A stretch of DNA of 34,762 nucleotides from Lingula anatina (taxonomy: Eukaryota > Brachiopoda > Lingulata > Lingulida > Lingulidae), in NCBI RefSeq assembly GCF_001039355.2, contig NW_019773911.1, positions 1 to 34,762 of the forward strand, written 5' to 3'. How positions within the stretch are numbered: position 1 is the first letter of the stretch; the number at the start of each line of letters is the position of its first letter. Positions 1 through 9,379 of this stretch are shown one piece after another. A program made the position numbers and the translations under genes. The notes under the pieces are model-generated. The model was not told where the DNA came from and ran no database searches. It saw only the letters and a program-made list of their open reading frames with translations.

Positions 1-376
1 TGGTATTATAAATTAACAGGTATACACTTTGGTATTGTAAAATATATTTGCATGCAGTCAAAAAATTAAGCTCGGCGTATGTGCGTATCACGTATCACTT
101 TACGTCAATATGTTTGGACCAATTAATTTCGCACGTGGGTAAATTTCTACCATGTGATGTCAAAATTTGATGCTTTCATGTCGGAAGTGAATGTATGACA
201 GAACACGAGAAATCCTGCAGAGATATTAACGTGAGGATATTTTATTCTCAGTTCGTGTGAAGAAAATTGAATTTTTGAGGTGGATGGCACGGATCTTGTA
301 AAGCAGGATCCGAACATGTTACTTATAAAACCAGTGTTTAGAACCAACATACACAGAAAGTTGTTTTTCATTGCAG
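1..376. other. Left edge, probable intron upstream of the first recognised exon
   Basis: I see no supported coding exon here. The stretch ends in a good splice acceptor (pyrimidine-rich run then CAG at 374-376), so it is probably intron of the + strand gene that follows. A + strand frame is open from about 280 into the exon, but it lacks an ATG near its start and no signal peptide is visible. The true first exon is probably outside the window. Confidence 0.45.
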
Positions 377-2173
377 GGAACGAATGGACATTGATTTTCA
401 AAGCTGTAGCAAGAGCTGGAGGGAATGTTTTAGATCTTTGGAACTCTTCCCAGCCACTGAACGAAAACAATGCAGAAGCACGAAAACTCAATTCCACATT
501 GCATCAGCACTACAAGTCGTCATCTCTTGGGGCCTGGGAGACCCTTGGTGTAACACGGGTATGTATTATATTGTAAATGTTAAATGTATTTAATAGGCTT
601 TATGGCGTGCTCATTACTTCCTGAACTAAATAATGGTTTCAACAATACCAGCTGAAGCAAAATCGACAGAAAGATAGCTTTGTCTTAATTTAAATATAAG
701 CTATTACACTTATGGTGAATATACAAGTTTTCATCTGATGTTCAAAACAATGGATTCACGGGCCCAGAAAGTACACTTCAGCCTCTGAGTAGATGTACAC
801 CATTGTATGAATAATATATATTTCCACTTATTCCCTACTGATTTTACATCAGTAATTGGATACGCTGACATTTAACAAAATCAATGAAGATTAAGTAACA
901 TCATATTGTTACACCTTATGGAGGTCGGAAAAATCCGCTATTCCGGTTTTTGCCTCTGGTTTAGAGCACATGCGTTTTGGTGGCTATCCTCGGCCGAAAC
1001 CCACTCTCGTGAGAAAATAATCTATGTACAACCGAATTTTTATTGATCTTTTAAATGCTCATGAAATCTTTCCAGGCAAAGGTGGCGCTGTATGATACTA
1101 ATGGGGTAGAAGTCGTCCAACTCGTCTTTAATGCGTCCGGCACGAATAAATTTTCATGGTTTGCCAGAGATCGTCTTCTCTCCTCTACTTATGTCGATAT
1201 TCTCTCAGCCGATACTAATGTGTATGGTTACCATTTCGGACTTGTCGGGTAAATCTTTCCCTTTTCCAATTTTTAAAGATGAAACGATAAATATCATGGT
1301 CATGTCACTATCATTTTTCATCAAAGCTACAGATCTAACAGCAATGCACAATTGACGTATAATTGCACTGCATGAACCCTGTCTTTCTTAACTGAAGTCA
1401 TACTAAAGATTTCTGAAGTCACACTAAAGATTTCTGAAGTCATACTAACGATTGTCAAGTCAAGGAACAGGAATATTGCCGAATGTTTCATTATTTTCCA
1501 GTGTTCCAGATACGCGCACCTTCTACATCAGTAAAACGTGGGTTAATTGCCCGTGGGACCATGGCTGGCTCCTTATAACCAGTAACTCAGGCTGTGGGTA
1601 TGAGACTTATGCCGAATATCCAATGTTTTTGTACGCAAAGGGGACATCGTTCACACATTTCGCACTAGGTACGGCAATATGTGTTGATCATGTCAAATCC
1701 TATCGATACTTTGAGACCACGTGGTAGTCACGTGGCGCCAATGACCACGCAGTGACAGTGTCGTTTATAAAGTTCCCAGTCCTTGTGTTTATTTATTATT
1801 CTGTCCAGGTGGTGGCTGAATTAGCTACATATTTAACGTGAATTAAATCCCAAAAATGTAAAAAAGAAAAGTGAATTTAAAGTTGCTAATTTTGAACTGG
1901 TTGAAACCTAAAACACCTTTTTTTTCCATATATATTACCGCATATTTCAGTGGAAGGTTAAACCTGCGCGCCGCTCATCTTGTTTTATTAATTGCAGGTA
2001 CCCATGGAGAGGCAGAGGTGTTTGCCACCTTAAAATTACAAAGATGTGCAATATGTATCCAATATCAGCTGGGACTTGTGTATTGGTTAATATTTCACAA
2101 ACATCTGTTTTTATTAATTGTAGGTACCCATGGAGAAGCTGAAGTTTTTGCTGTCTTCGTGTCCGATGACTGA
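377..2173 (+). CDS. C-terminal part of an uncharacterised, probably secreted invertebrate protein (4 exons, 5' partial)
   Basis: Exons are 377-558, 1076-1248, 1502-1668 and 2124-2173. All junctions are GT-AG and phase is kept (exon phases 1-0, 0-2, 2-1, then stop TGA), giving about 190 residues. The protein starts near NEWTLIFKAVARAGG, continues through VALYDTNGVEVV and FSWFARDRLL, then FYISKTWVNCPWDHGWLL, and ends GTHGEAEVFAVFVSDD. It contains few cysteines and no membrane span or nuclear signal. From memory, similar sequences (WTLVFK start, a cysteine-tryptophan patch, a GT-GEADV-like end) recur as expanded families of unnamed marine-invertebrate proteins; I cannot name a function. The first exon, presumably with the signal peptide, is not in the window. 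A near copy of the last exon precedes it. A polyadenylation signal lies 67 bases after the stop. The exon structure is well supported; the biology is unknown. Confidence 0.7.
1391..1453. repeat. Three tandem copies of a 21-bp unit in an intron
   Basis: The unit, ctgaagtcatactaaagatt plus one base, occurs three times with one or two differences per copy, followed by a broken fourth copy (tcaagtca). It ends about 50 bases upstream of the acceptor of the third exon. This is a simple minisatellite; no function is implied. Confidence 0.75.
1983..2041 (+). repeat. Duplicated terminal exon (upstream copy)
   Basis: This segment repeats the splice acceptor (tttattaattgcag against tttattaattgtag) and the first 12 codons or so of the final exon, reading GTHGEAEVFA in both copies. 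The copies start at 1998 and 2124, 126 bases (42 codons) apart. The frame stays open from the first copy into the second, so the upstream copy could be spliced in and read through. The stop codon exists only in the downstream copy. Confidence 0.7.
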
Positions 2174-2239
2174 ATACCACGGATTCGAACCTCATACCAA
2201 ATAAGGCTAGCCTTACGTAAACCATCAGCTTAACTACAC

Positions 2240-2245
2240 AATAAA
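2240..2245 (+). terminator. Polyadenylation signal AATAAA
   Basis: A canonical AATAAA lies 67 bases after the TGA of the first gene, a normal distance for a short 3' UTR. The sequence itself is seen; its use is inferred. Confidence 0.5.
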
Positions 2246-3650
2246 TGGTAAACCGTTTGATCTATTGTCTTCAAACTTGTAGAACTGATGGATATACATA
2301 GAATGCAGGTCAGGTTTGAAAATCAGCTTGATAGGACCATTTTTCCAAAGGTAAAGGTGTTTTATCACTTTTTTCAGTATACATGCTATACAGAAAACAT
2401 AGTTCAAGGGAACCGATAAGCCTATTGTTTTCAAACGTACAGGAGTAATCAATATTAAGTTCGAAAGTTTTTTGTTTCTTGAAGTTATAATTGTTTTGTG
2501 AAATGTGTATTTCATATATCTTGGCATCTTATCTTGGTGGTGCTTTTGCTGATAAGCATTATGTAAAATTGCATCAAAATGAGGGAAAACCTATTTTTGG
2601 TACTCCCACCACAGTGATATTCTGAAGAAAACCTTACTCTTCTCAAACTAACAGAAAAGAAACACAGGACTAAAATACAGCTTGAGTTGGAAAACAAGTC
2701 TTATTGGCGTCTTTTTCTGATAGTTATTCAGATTGTTTTGTGAAATGTTAATATTTCACATATTGGCAATTTCAATGTGTGGCTTTGAACTTCCATGGGC
2801 CGGAAGAGCTTTGTTAATAACATGTATCCAATATTTATGTTACCAGCAGTGCATTATGCTGTTGAGCATTATGTAATATTGAATTAAAATTGAAGAAAAT
2901 CCCATTTTTGATAGTACCGCCATAATGACCAACATTTTACTTATGATTCTCAAACTTACATAAAAAATTCACGGGATTGAAATGCAGCTTGAGTCGGAAA
3001 AACAGTCTGATTGCCTTCCTTTTCTGGAAGATGTGCATTTTTTTGACATTTTCATTTTTCACCTATTGATATTTTCTTTACGGGACTCCCACAGATATGA
3101 AGACAAATTGTATATACAAATTGTATTTACATTTTCTTAATGTCCATGTTATGCATAGTAGCTTATTAAACGATGGTGATGATTATGGTATCAATCATTA
3201 TGTAATATTGCATCAAAATTGACGAAAAACTTACTTTGTGCACTGCCACCACAAATGTTATGAAGCAAGAGCTGTGCTTCTTATTATTTTGTAACTTACA
3301 ATGCTGCTTACTATAGGATTGACACATACAGCTGAAATTGAAAAAACAGCTTGATTATTATTGTTGTTGTTATTATTATTATTATATTTTTTTAAAATTT
3401 ATGCAGTGTATGAACTTGAACTGTAATGTTTCTGAAGCCTAATGTTAGTTACATATTCCTAATATCCGTATTACCTGTAGTGCATAATAAAATGTAGTGT
3501 TGATTTTGTTGTTAAGCATTACGTAATATTGCATCCAAATTGACAAAATAACCTTTTTGTGCATCATTCTTTTGCGCTTTTTGTATGTACATTTAGCAGC
3601 TGTGCTGCCTTGTTTGAGTTTCATGATACATCTCTTTATTTTTAGTTAAT
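2246..3650. repeat. Degenerate tandem repeat, about four units of roughly 310-330 bp
   Basis: A recognisable block (agcattatgtaatattgca followed by tcaaaattgacgaaaa) recurs near 2556, 2867, 3198 and 3518. A second block (tctcaaacttac ... atgcagcttgag ... ggaaaaacag) recurs at matching offsets near 2266, 2642, 2949 and 3290. The order and spacing of the two blocks are kept, so this is a decayed tandem array, not scattered motifs. The open frames in it are short and not shared between units, so I regard it as non-coding. Confidence 0.65.
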
Positions 3651-4952
3651 GTGTAAGTAATACAAAAGGAAATAATGATGTAACGTCTTATTCACACGTG
3701 TATATTAATATATGTCAAAGGCCAGATCCCAATCTATTCCTCTTTCTAACTGGCCCATCCCGATTGATCCTTTTGATTGTTAACAGCATAATGAGCATGT
3801 AAATTGGCCATGTAATTTACAGGTGAGCTGCCAGTTTGTTTGTATGCATATGAATATGTGCAGTTGATATCGTGTGGCTGTAAGAGTAACCAGCTGCCCA
3901 CGTGGTAAGGTTATGTCCAAGACATGTTAAACTTCTTTTTAGATGAGTAAGATTGTATAAAAATTTATTTATTTGTATTGTGATCACCTTTCATATACAC
4001 TTTATTTTGATTTCAGCATTTTACCTATGATCGCCTTGCTTGTATATACAATGTACAAGGTTTATGTTATCTTTAGTAAATAACTATCAATCAATTAATC
4101 AATAACTATCAATAAATTAATAACTGTGAAAATGTTTATAGTGCGTTTGTCAGTGAGATTGAATGCACAATTTGATTTAATATTTTATTCCACAATAAAA
4201 TTGAAGAAAAGTTTGATATTTTACAGAAAAAATGAAAGTCGTTTTCTATATCTACAGATACTTGTCAGTTCAAATTATATTGATAACTGTGTTGATGTGT
4301 GTAAAAACTACAAGCCTAAAATAAATCGATGTTTACGTTATTACGACATGTCTGGATCACATTGCGCCACCTGTCGTGGACATGTCATCTTAGGTTGTGG
4401 AACAGACACCCGGAACCGTAATTTCCAATGTTTGAGTGAAAGGCTCTGAATTAAAACTGGTAACTATATTCTAATTTGCAAAATATGACAAAGTGCCTTA
4501 TTGACTCTAAAGTGAAAGATATGCAGATTGTAACTAAAAAAGGGACTATATATAATTTACTTTTGAATCATTTCAGTAGATTTGAGAAAAACAAGTAAGA
4601 CAGTTTCCTTTTATTGTGTCTGCGAGTAACGGCCATTCCACGAAAAGGGGTACAATTCCAAAACAAGAAATGCAGTGATATGAACTTTGCAAAACTGGAA
4701 AACTTTTTATATTATTTTGATGAAGAGGTATTCAGAGAGTAGTAGAAGAATTTTAACCCACACCATTACTGTATTTAAAGAAATATGCACGTGTAAACAT
4801 GGTCCAGTATTTTTTTCGTTACGGAGGTTAGGTAACATCTAAATTAGGTTATATTTCAATCATGCCAAAGGTCACAGGCTCCATATTTGATTCAATTATT
4901 AAGATTTTGTATGTATTCAAAATATTATTGCCCATTTAAGATTTCTCTTCAA
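3651..4952. other. Gene-free AT-rich stretch
   Basis: I see no supported gene. It contains a short run of imperfect aataactatcaat repeats near 4080-4125 and one + strand frame of 107 codons (4126-4449) that is lysine- and tyrosine-rich, lacks a recognisable domain and is not flanked by clear splice sites. The right end meets the single-N joint at 4966. Confidence 0.5.
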
Positions 4953-4965
4953 TTATAGAAAATGC

Positions 4966-4966
4966 N
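4966..4966. other. Single-N assembly joint inside a LINE
   Basis: One N interrupts the sequence just after the reverse transcriptase motif GVPQGSVLGPLLF. To its left the sequence no longer looks like LINE. It therefore probably marks a collapsed gap of unknown size, not one ambiguous base. Confidence 0.75.
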
Positions 4967-6887
4967 AAAAGAGCAATGGACCTAGCACAGACCCCTGAGG
5001 GACACCATACTCTAAAATAGTGGGCTCTGATAGCAACGACTCAATTGACACCTTTTGTGTTCGATCTTTTAGATATGAGGTTAACCAATTAAGTGCTAAA
5101 TCTTTTACTCCAAATCGGTACTGTAGTCTGTGCAGAAGTATGTTGTGGTCAATGGTGTCGAATGCAGCAGACAGATCTAAAAGGACTAAAATAACATCTT
5201 TTTGTTTGTCTAAAGAAAGCATGATGTCATTATGAACCCTTAGGAGAGCTGTTTCTGTGCTATGTCCTTCTCTATAAGCTGATTGAAACTTGCCATATAG
5301 ACTGTTTTGAGCTAGATAGTTATTCAGTTGTATACATGCCATTTTCTCAAGAAACTTCCCTAAGAAGGGCAAGTTTGATATTGGTCGATAATTTTTAAAC
5401 ACTTGTTTGCACAGGCCTTGTTTTTTTAACAAGGGTCTAACAATTGCTGCTTTGCAGTTGGATGGGAAGATGCCTGTTGTAAAAGAGAGATTCACTATCT
5501 TTAAAATAACTGGGGCCAGAACAGTAATGCACTCTTTGATAATATGTGTTGGCACAGGATCTAAGGCAGAAGATTTAGAATTCATGCTTTTCATTAATGC
5601 TAAAACATCTTCTTCTGATACAGGTGAAAATTCAGTCAATACTGCATGAGTACAGGTAACTGGGGTTTCTGAGATTTCTACAGAAGAATAAGAAACGAGA
5701 TCATTTCGAATGCTCTTGATCTTATCTGTAAAGTAATTTGAAAAAAGTTGAGGGAGCTCTGAGATTTCCATGTCTGGGAGGACATTCAGTTGAGATGATT
5801 TTGATTCCGATATTTGGTCCACGATCTTGAAAAGTGTTTTCTGATCAGCAGATTCAATACGGGAGCGGTGATATTCTTTCTTGTGTGCCACAAGAAGAGA
5901 GTGATAGTGAGATCGCGCAGATATGAACAATTGCCGATGAATTTCTAAGTGAGAGTGACACCATTTCCTTTCCAGTTTCCTGACATGTTTCCTTTCTTCA
6001 CACAGCTCCGGTGTAAACCACTCAGCCCGCGTTTTCTCTATTTTTATTTTAGTTAGAACTGGTGCAACCTCATCCATGACATTAGATATAGATGTGTTGT
6101 AGTAGTCTGCTAAGATACATGGGTCCGTGATCTGGTCGGTATTTTCAAAAACACATTTCAGTTTATCAATAAGTATTGCTGGATCAAGTCTTGATAAGTC
6201 CCTACGATGGGTCACTTTTTTGATAGGCGGTGGACGAATAAAGTCAGCTACAAAGTGAACGGCGGCGTGGTCCGATGGGAGGCTGTTGTCGATGGTAAAA
6301 CTCCGCAAGCATGAATCGGCGCGAGTAAGAACCAGATCTAAAATATGACCTTTTGAGTGGGTGGCTGTATTTATATGCTGAGTGAGTCCCATTGATTCAA
6401 TCAGATCCTTGAATTTACGGACATCATTGCAAGTGTGGTTGTCCATGTGGATATTGAAGTCTCCAGCTATTATTAAGTGACCTGGTGAGAAAAGTGTATA
6501 TTCCAGTAGCCTAGAGAATTCTTCTAGAAAGTCGAGGATGGTGTATTTATGTTTCTTAGAGTATGGTGGGCGATATATTAGAACCAAATGCAATGTATCT
6601 TTCCGAGTTGTAATATTCACATCAAGAGATTCAAAAGACTTGAATCCCAGGCACTTGTTTTTGACTACTTTCAAGTTGGATCGCGCCAAAATAGCAATAC
6701 CACCACCCTTCCGATGATTCCTGGGTGAGTGTTGAATACTATAGCCATTTAAAGAGGAATTTAAGTCTGCATCAAAAAAGTTGCAATTTCTCTCATTGAT
6801 CCATGTTTCTGTTATCATGAAAATGTCGGTCTTGCGACAACATATGCATTCTAGTCCATCAGACATTGGATGACATGAACAACACAA
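4967..6887 (-). mobile_element. CR1/L2-superfamily non-LTR retrotransposon ORF (endonuclease plus reverse transcriptase), 3' cut by gap
   Basis: About 640 codons are open with no stop or frameshift. Numbering from position 6887, an apurinic-type endonuclease comes first: ETW (27-29), GDFN (142-145) and SDH (205-207) are its expected acidic and histidine landmarks. A linker follows, then the reverse transcriptase: NYRPISNLPFLGKFLEK (499-515), LLDLSAAFD with the first catalytic aspartate (569-577), and GVPQGSVLGPLLF (628-640). The motif with the catalytic Asp pair (FADD type), the rest of the domain and the 3' UTR are missing because the sequence meets the N at 4966. The first 20 or so residues do not look like the usual endonuclease start. 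The intact frame points to a young copy. The clade call is from motif style only. Confidence 0.9.
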
Positions 6888-7240
6888 ACACCTGGAAAAT
6901 ATTTTTGAATAATAAAGAGAGAAATGTCTACCACTTAAATTGCATTTGTGGTAAAAACGAGGTTGGTTGGAATTTGCCCACTGGCCATATGCTTAATTGT
7001 CTTTTTGTACAAATATGTAATTTTAAGTAGTGTAATGACTGGTGTGATTGCGAGATCTAGAAGTTTTAATGATTTTCTGCATCGACAAAAAATAACATCC
7101 CAGTTTTGATCAAACTATAAACAAAGGTACTTTCTCCTACCGTATTTTCTAGGCGTGGATCTTCCACTCGTCACCTGAAAAATCTCCTTCAACCTCCGAT
7201 ACCTCTAATGCTGACTTTCAAGGGTGGGGAGGGGGGGTCT
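6888..7240 (-). other. Unexplained insert between two LINE pieces
   Basis: On the - strand, the LINE N-terminal piece stops near 7241 and endonuclease homology resumes near 6830. The roughly 400 bases between contain stops in every frame I read. The right-hand piece ends near ATGGTGTCA and the left-hand piece follows a good acceptor (attttccag just above 6890), so the insert has the look of an intron. It could equally be an unrelated insertion or a junction of two elements. Confidence 0.4.
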
Positions 7241-7525
7241 TCATCCAGTTGACACCATTTCTATCTCCCAAAAATTCTTTGTTCTAGCAAATCTTGCACC
7301 ATTTTCACCGCCGATGCTTCTAATGTTAGCAAACATTATAATTACTCCCTCAACCTGGTTTTGAGGAAGTTTTTGAGGACCCCGATTTGGGTGGATATCA
7401 CCTGAAATTAGGAGCAATAGAAATATATTACTTATATAGAACAGACCAGGAGTTGTGGGTAATATAAGCAAAGAGGATGGAACATGGGTACCGGTAAGAC
7501 CTGGCATACTTATTGACATCTTCAC
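7241..7525 (-). mobile_element. LINE N-terminal fragment with 2A-like motif
   Basis: This 94-codon frame starts MKMSISMPG, has a hydrophobic run (residues 28-40), then SGDIHPNRGP (41-50), and then FANIRSIGGENGARFA. That order, a leucine-rich run, a GD-I-x-x-N-x-GP motif and a NIRSI-like endonuclease start, is typical of CR1-type elements. The GD..NPGP motif resembles virus-like 2A peptides reported in some animal LINEs. Here the usual glutamate is histidine and the first proline of NPGP is arginine, so ribosome skipping is doubtful. It lies upstream of and on the same strand as the large LINE ORF and probably belongs to it. Confidence 0.7.
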
Positions 7526-7532
7526 ACCTCCT

Positions 7533-7790
7533 CTAAGACCACAGCCTCCTAAGATGGCCTTTCAATGGCTTGTTCAAGGGGCTAGGCCTTAGAGGTGCAC
7601 CCTCCTGGGATGATGGCTGGCTTTGCTGACACTCACTGTACTGCCGGCACCACTCTCTCAGTGGTATGGGTGGAAAAGGCATCCATAACCAGAAGAGAAG
7701 GGTGTAGCCCAATGTAGTCTCTAAACATTTGGCCACCCATTCTAGCATGAGGTCTTCTGTTGTCTAGGTTGTAGGACCTTTCCTCTGGAC
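7533..7790 (-). mobile_element. Decayed pogo/Tigger-type DDE transposase fragment
   Basis: Reading the - strand across frames gives LMLEWVAKCLE, then SLLVMDAFSTH with the central catalytic aspartate of the DDE domain, then AIIPGGCTSKA, then NKPLKGHLRRLW. This is the expected order for DDE_1 transposases of the pogo/CENP-B-related group. The pieces lie in different frames and are split by in-frame stops, so the copy is dead and only the middle to late catalytic domain remains. No DNA-binding domain or terminal inverted repeats were found. The match is from motif memory, but four motifs in order make it solid. Confidence 0.75.
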
Positions 7791-7879
7791 CTTCCACCAC
7801 TGGATTTCTCTTGCCTTAAGTAATGAAAGAATGCCATATTAAATAGTGATATTTATAACTGAACCTCGTAACTTGCATG
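7791..7879. other. Short spacer between transposon relics
   Basis: AT-rich sequence with no recognisable content between the pogo relic and the L2-like relic. Confidence 0.5.
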
Positions 7880-8215
7880 AAATGTTAATAAGAACAATGC
7901 AGGTGGTATCATCCGCAAACTTAAAAGTCAGACAATAGGGATATGAAGCGTCACAGTTTTTCATGCAGTTTAAAAAAGCAGTATCGTATTAAAGCAGAGC
8001 TAAATCAATAAAGAGTAGTTGTGCATATTTGGGGATTTTACGTTTTAAAAACATAAAGGACATTATGTAAAGTGATATCAACAGCATCCTCAGTAGACCT
8101 GTTCTTACGATATGCAATTTGAAAAGGATCAGAATTGAACATGTAATTGCTATTATACTGCGTGTTTTAAAGGTTTCATAACATACTGGTATAAATACTT
8201 TCTCAATATGAAGTG
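7880..8215 (-). mobile_element. Decayed L2-like LINE reverse transcriptase fragment with internal deletion
   Basis: The - strand reads DPFQIAYRKNRSTEDAV and LHNVLYVF, then, after stops, a FSSAL-like motif A, and soon after KFADDTT, the catalytic Asp-pair motif. In intact L2/Maui-type elements motif A and FADD are more than 100 residues apart; here they are about 30 codons apart, so an internal piece has been deleted. Stops and frame changes show it is dead. It differs in sequence from the large LINE ORF at 4967-6887, so it is a separate family. Confidence 0.7.
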
Positions 8216-8789
8216 GACCTGAAAAGGGCCATTTGGTGACAGTTTCCAAGCACTGTCAGGCTTCCTGTTAATATTGTTACCAACACCCAATAACAGAAGT
8301 CGGGAGATCCTTTGTCCTCTTCAGAAGTTTTGGATTCTTGGACGTGAAGAGAAGGACACAGGGTACTTCCTGGCCACTCTGCCTCAATGTAGACTTCTTA
8401 GGCTTAATTATCAGTCACTTCCACCTGGATGTCACCACCATGCAAAAGAAAGTGGAAACATTCCCTGGATATCTCTTTCAGCAGGTGCCTCACAGTTATG
8501 TTCCCACGTTTAACACGGATATGGTATTTGTCTTTTTCGATGGTCAGCTGAAATGGAATGTTAATCAATCAATATAAATCACACTGCTAACATGGTATCA
8601 AAGCATATTTACCTAAAGGTCATTATATAGGTGAAAAAAGCATTAAAAAGTAATGATTTGCACTTGTATGTGTCAGATTTATTTGTTTTATTGAACAACA
8701 CAAGAGTCGGGTCTGAAAATGGGTTTTCTCTAGCTAATGGTGAGCTTTGAGTAATTTGGATTTAAAGTCTTTCATGTATTGTGTGTACC
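8216..8789. other. Unassigned stretch with one small clean - strand frame
   Basis: Most of this stretch holds nothing I can name. On the - strand, a frame of 47 codons runs from 8547 to a stop at 8404. It begins directly after an acceptor-like tttcag and reads LTIEKDKYHIRVKRGNITVR and onward to QVEVTDN. It could be a terminal exon or another transposon relic. I do not recognise it. Confidence 0.3.
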
Positions 8790-9026
8790 ATTCCTGAGAT
8801 TTTTCATGGCAATCCTTATCAAGCAAAATGTCTAAAGGAAGATGAGATTCTTGGCCAAATATTAATGAAAAAGGTGAATGGTACTATTGTACGCATGGAC
8901 CAAAAATGGCAAAGGGCTCTTCCAGTTCTTCTTCTCTTCCTTCTCAAGAGTACCCAGCATGTCAAAAGAGTATGATTGAAATGCTCACACATGCCATTTC
9001 CCATAGGGTGATAAGGGGTGGTACAT
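8790..9026 (-). mobile_element. Decayed Ty3/Gypsy-type integrase fragment
   Basis: The - strand contains TTPYHPMGNGMCEHFNHTLL, the conserved end of the integrase catalytic core (the YHP.GNG..E.FN.TL signature, including the last catalytic glutamate). After a frame change come LGTLEKE and NWKS.LPFLVHAYNST. Stops and frameshifts follow, so it is a dead fragment. No reverse transcriptase, RNase H or paired LTRs were found around it. I describe only the broken copy. Confidence 0.75.
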
Positions 9027-9129
9027 CATTAGTTGCTGTGTAAACAAACTTATGCTTAATCCCACAATTAATCTGGTTATAAGAAAAGAGTGCACGGATG
9101 TTTAGGGTCTCCTTGATGTTACTTCATTC

Positions 9130-9236
9130 TGATTGGTTCATGTGAGTTGTGCTTCGGTTGTATGCATATAATCCTTTAATTCCCTGATTGGTGGAGTTCC
9201 TTTTTAGGTTAACTGCTAGCTCCTTATCCGATTGGT
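9130..9236. promoter_or_regulatory. Three inverted CCAAT boxes
   Basis: ATTGG, the reverse complement of CCAAT, occurs at 9132-9136, 9187-9191 and 9231-9235, each in a similar context (tgattggt or cgattggt). Spaced CCAAT boxes are a common promoter or LTR feature. I see no clear TATA box or gene start nearby, so the role is uncertain. Confidence 0.3.
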
Positions 9237-9379
9237 TCTTAATTTCAGCCTGAAGTCTGTATATTGTATTCAAGTTTCCTCAATTGTGATCTTTTGTTGT
9301 TATGGTAGTTTGTGTATTTCCTCTTGTCTCTCTTTTGAATTATTTGATAAACTAAAGCTTGGACCTAAATAGAGAAGGA

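Noticed and set aside
147-497. 116-codon - strand frame at the left edge
   Set aside because: It overlaps the + strand exon at 377-558 whose splice sites and conserved-looking protein are better supported.
2181-2193. tRNA B-box-like GGTTCGAATCC on the - strand
   Set aside because: No matching A box, no acceptor or anticodon stem around it, and it overlaps the 3' UTR of the first gene. Too little for a tRNA or SINE call.
4126-4449. 107-codon + strand open frame
   Set aside because: No domain, skewed composition, no supporting splice sites or promoter; probably chance in AT-rich DNA.
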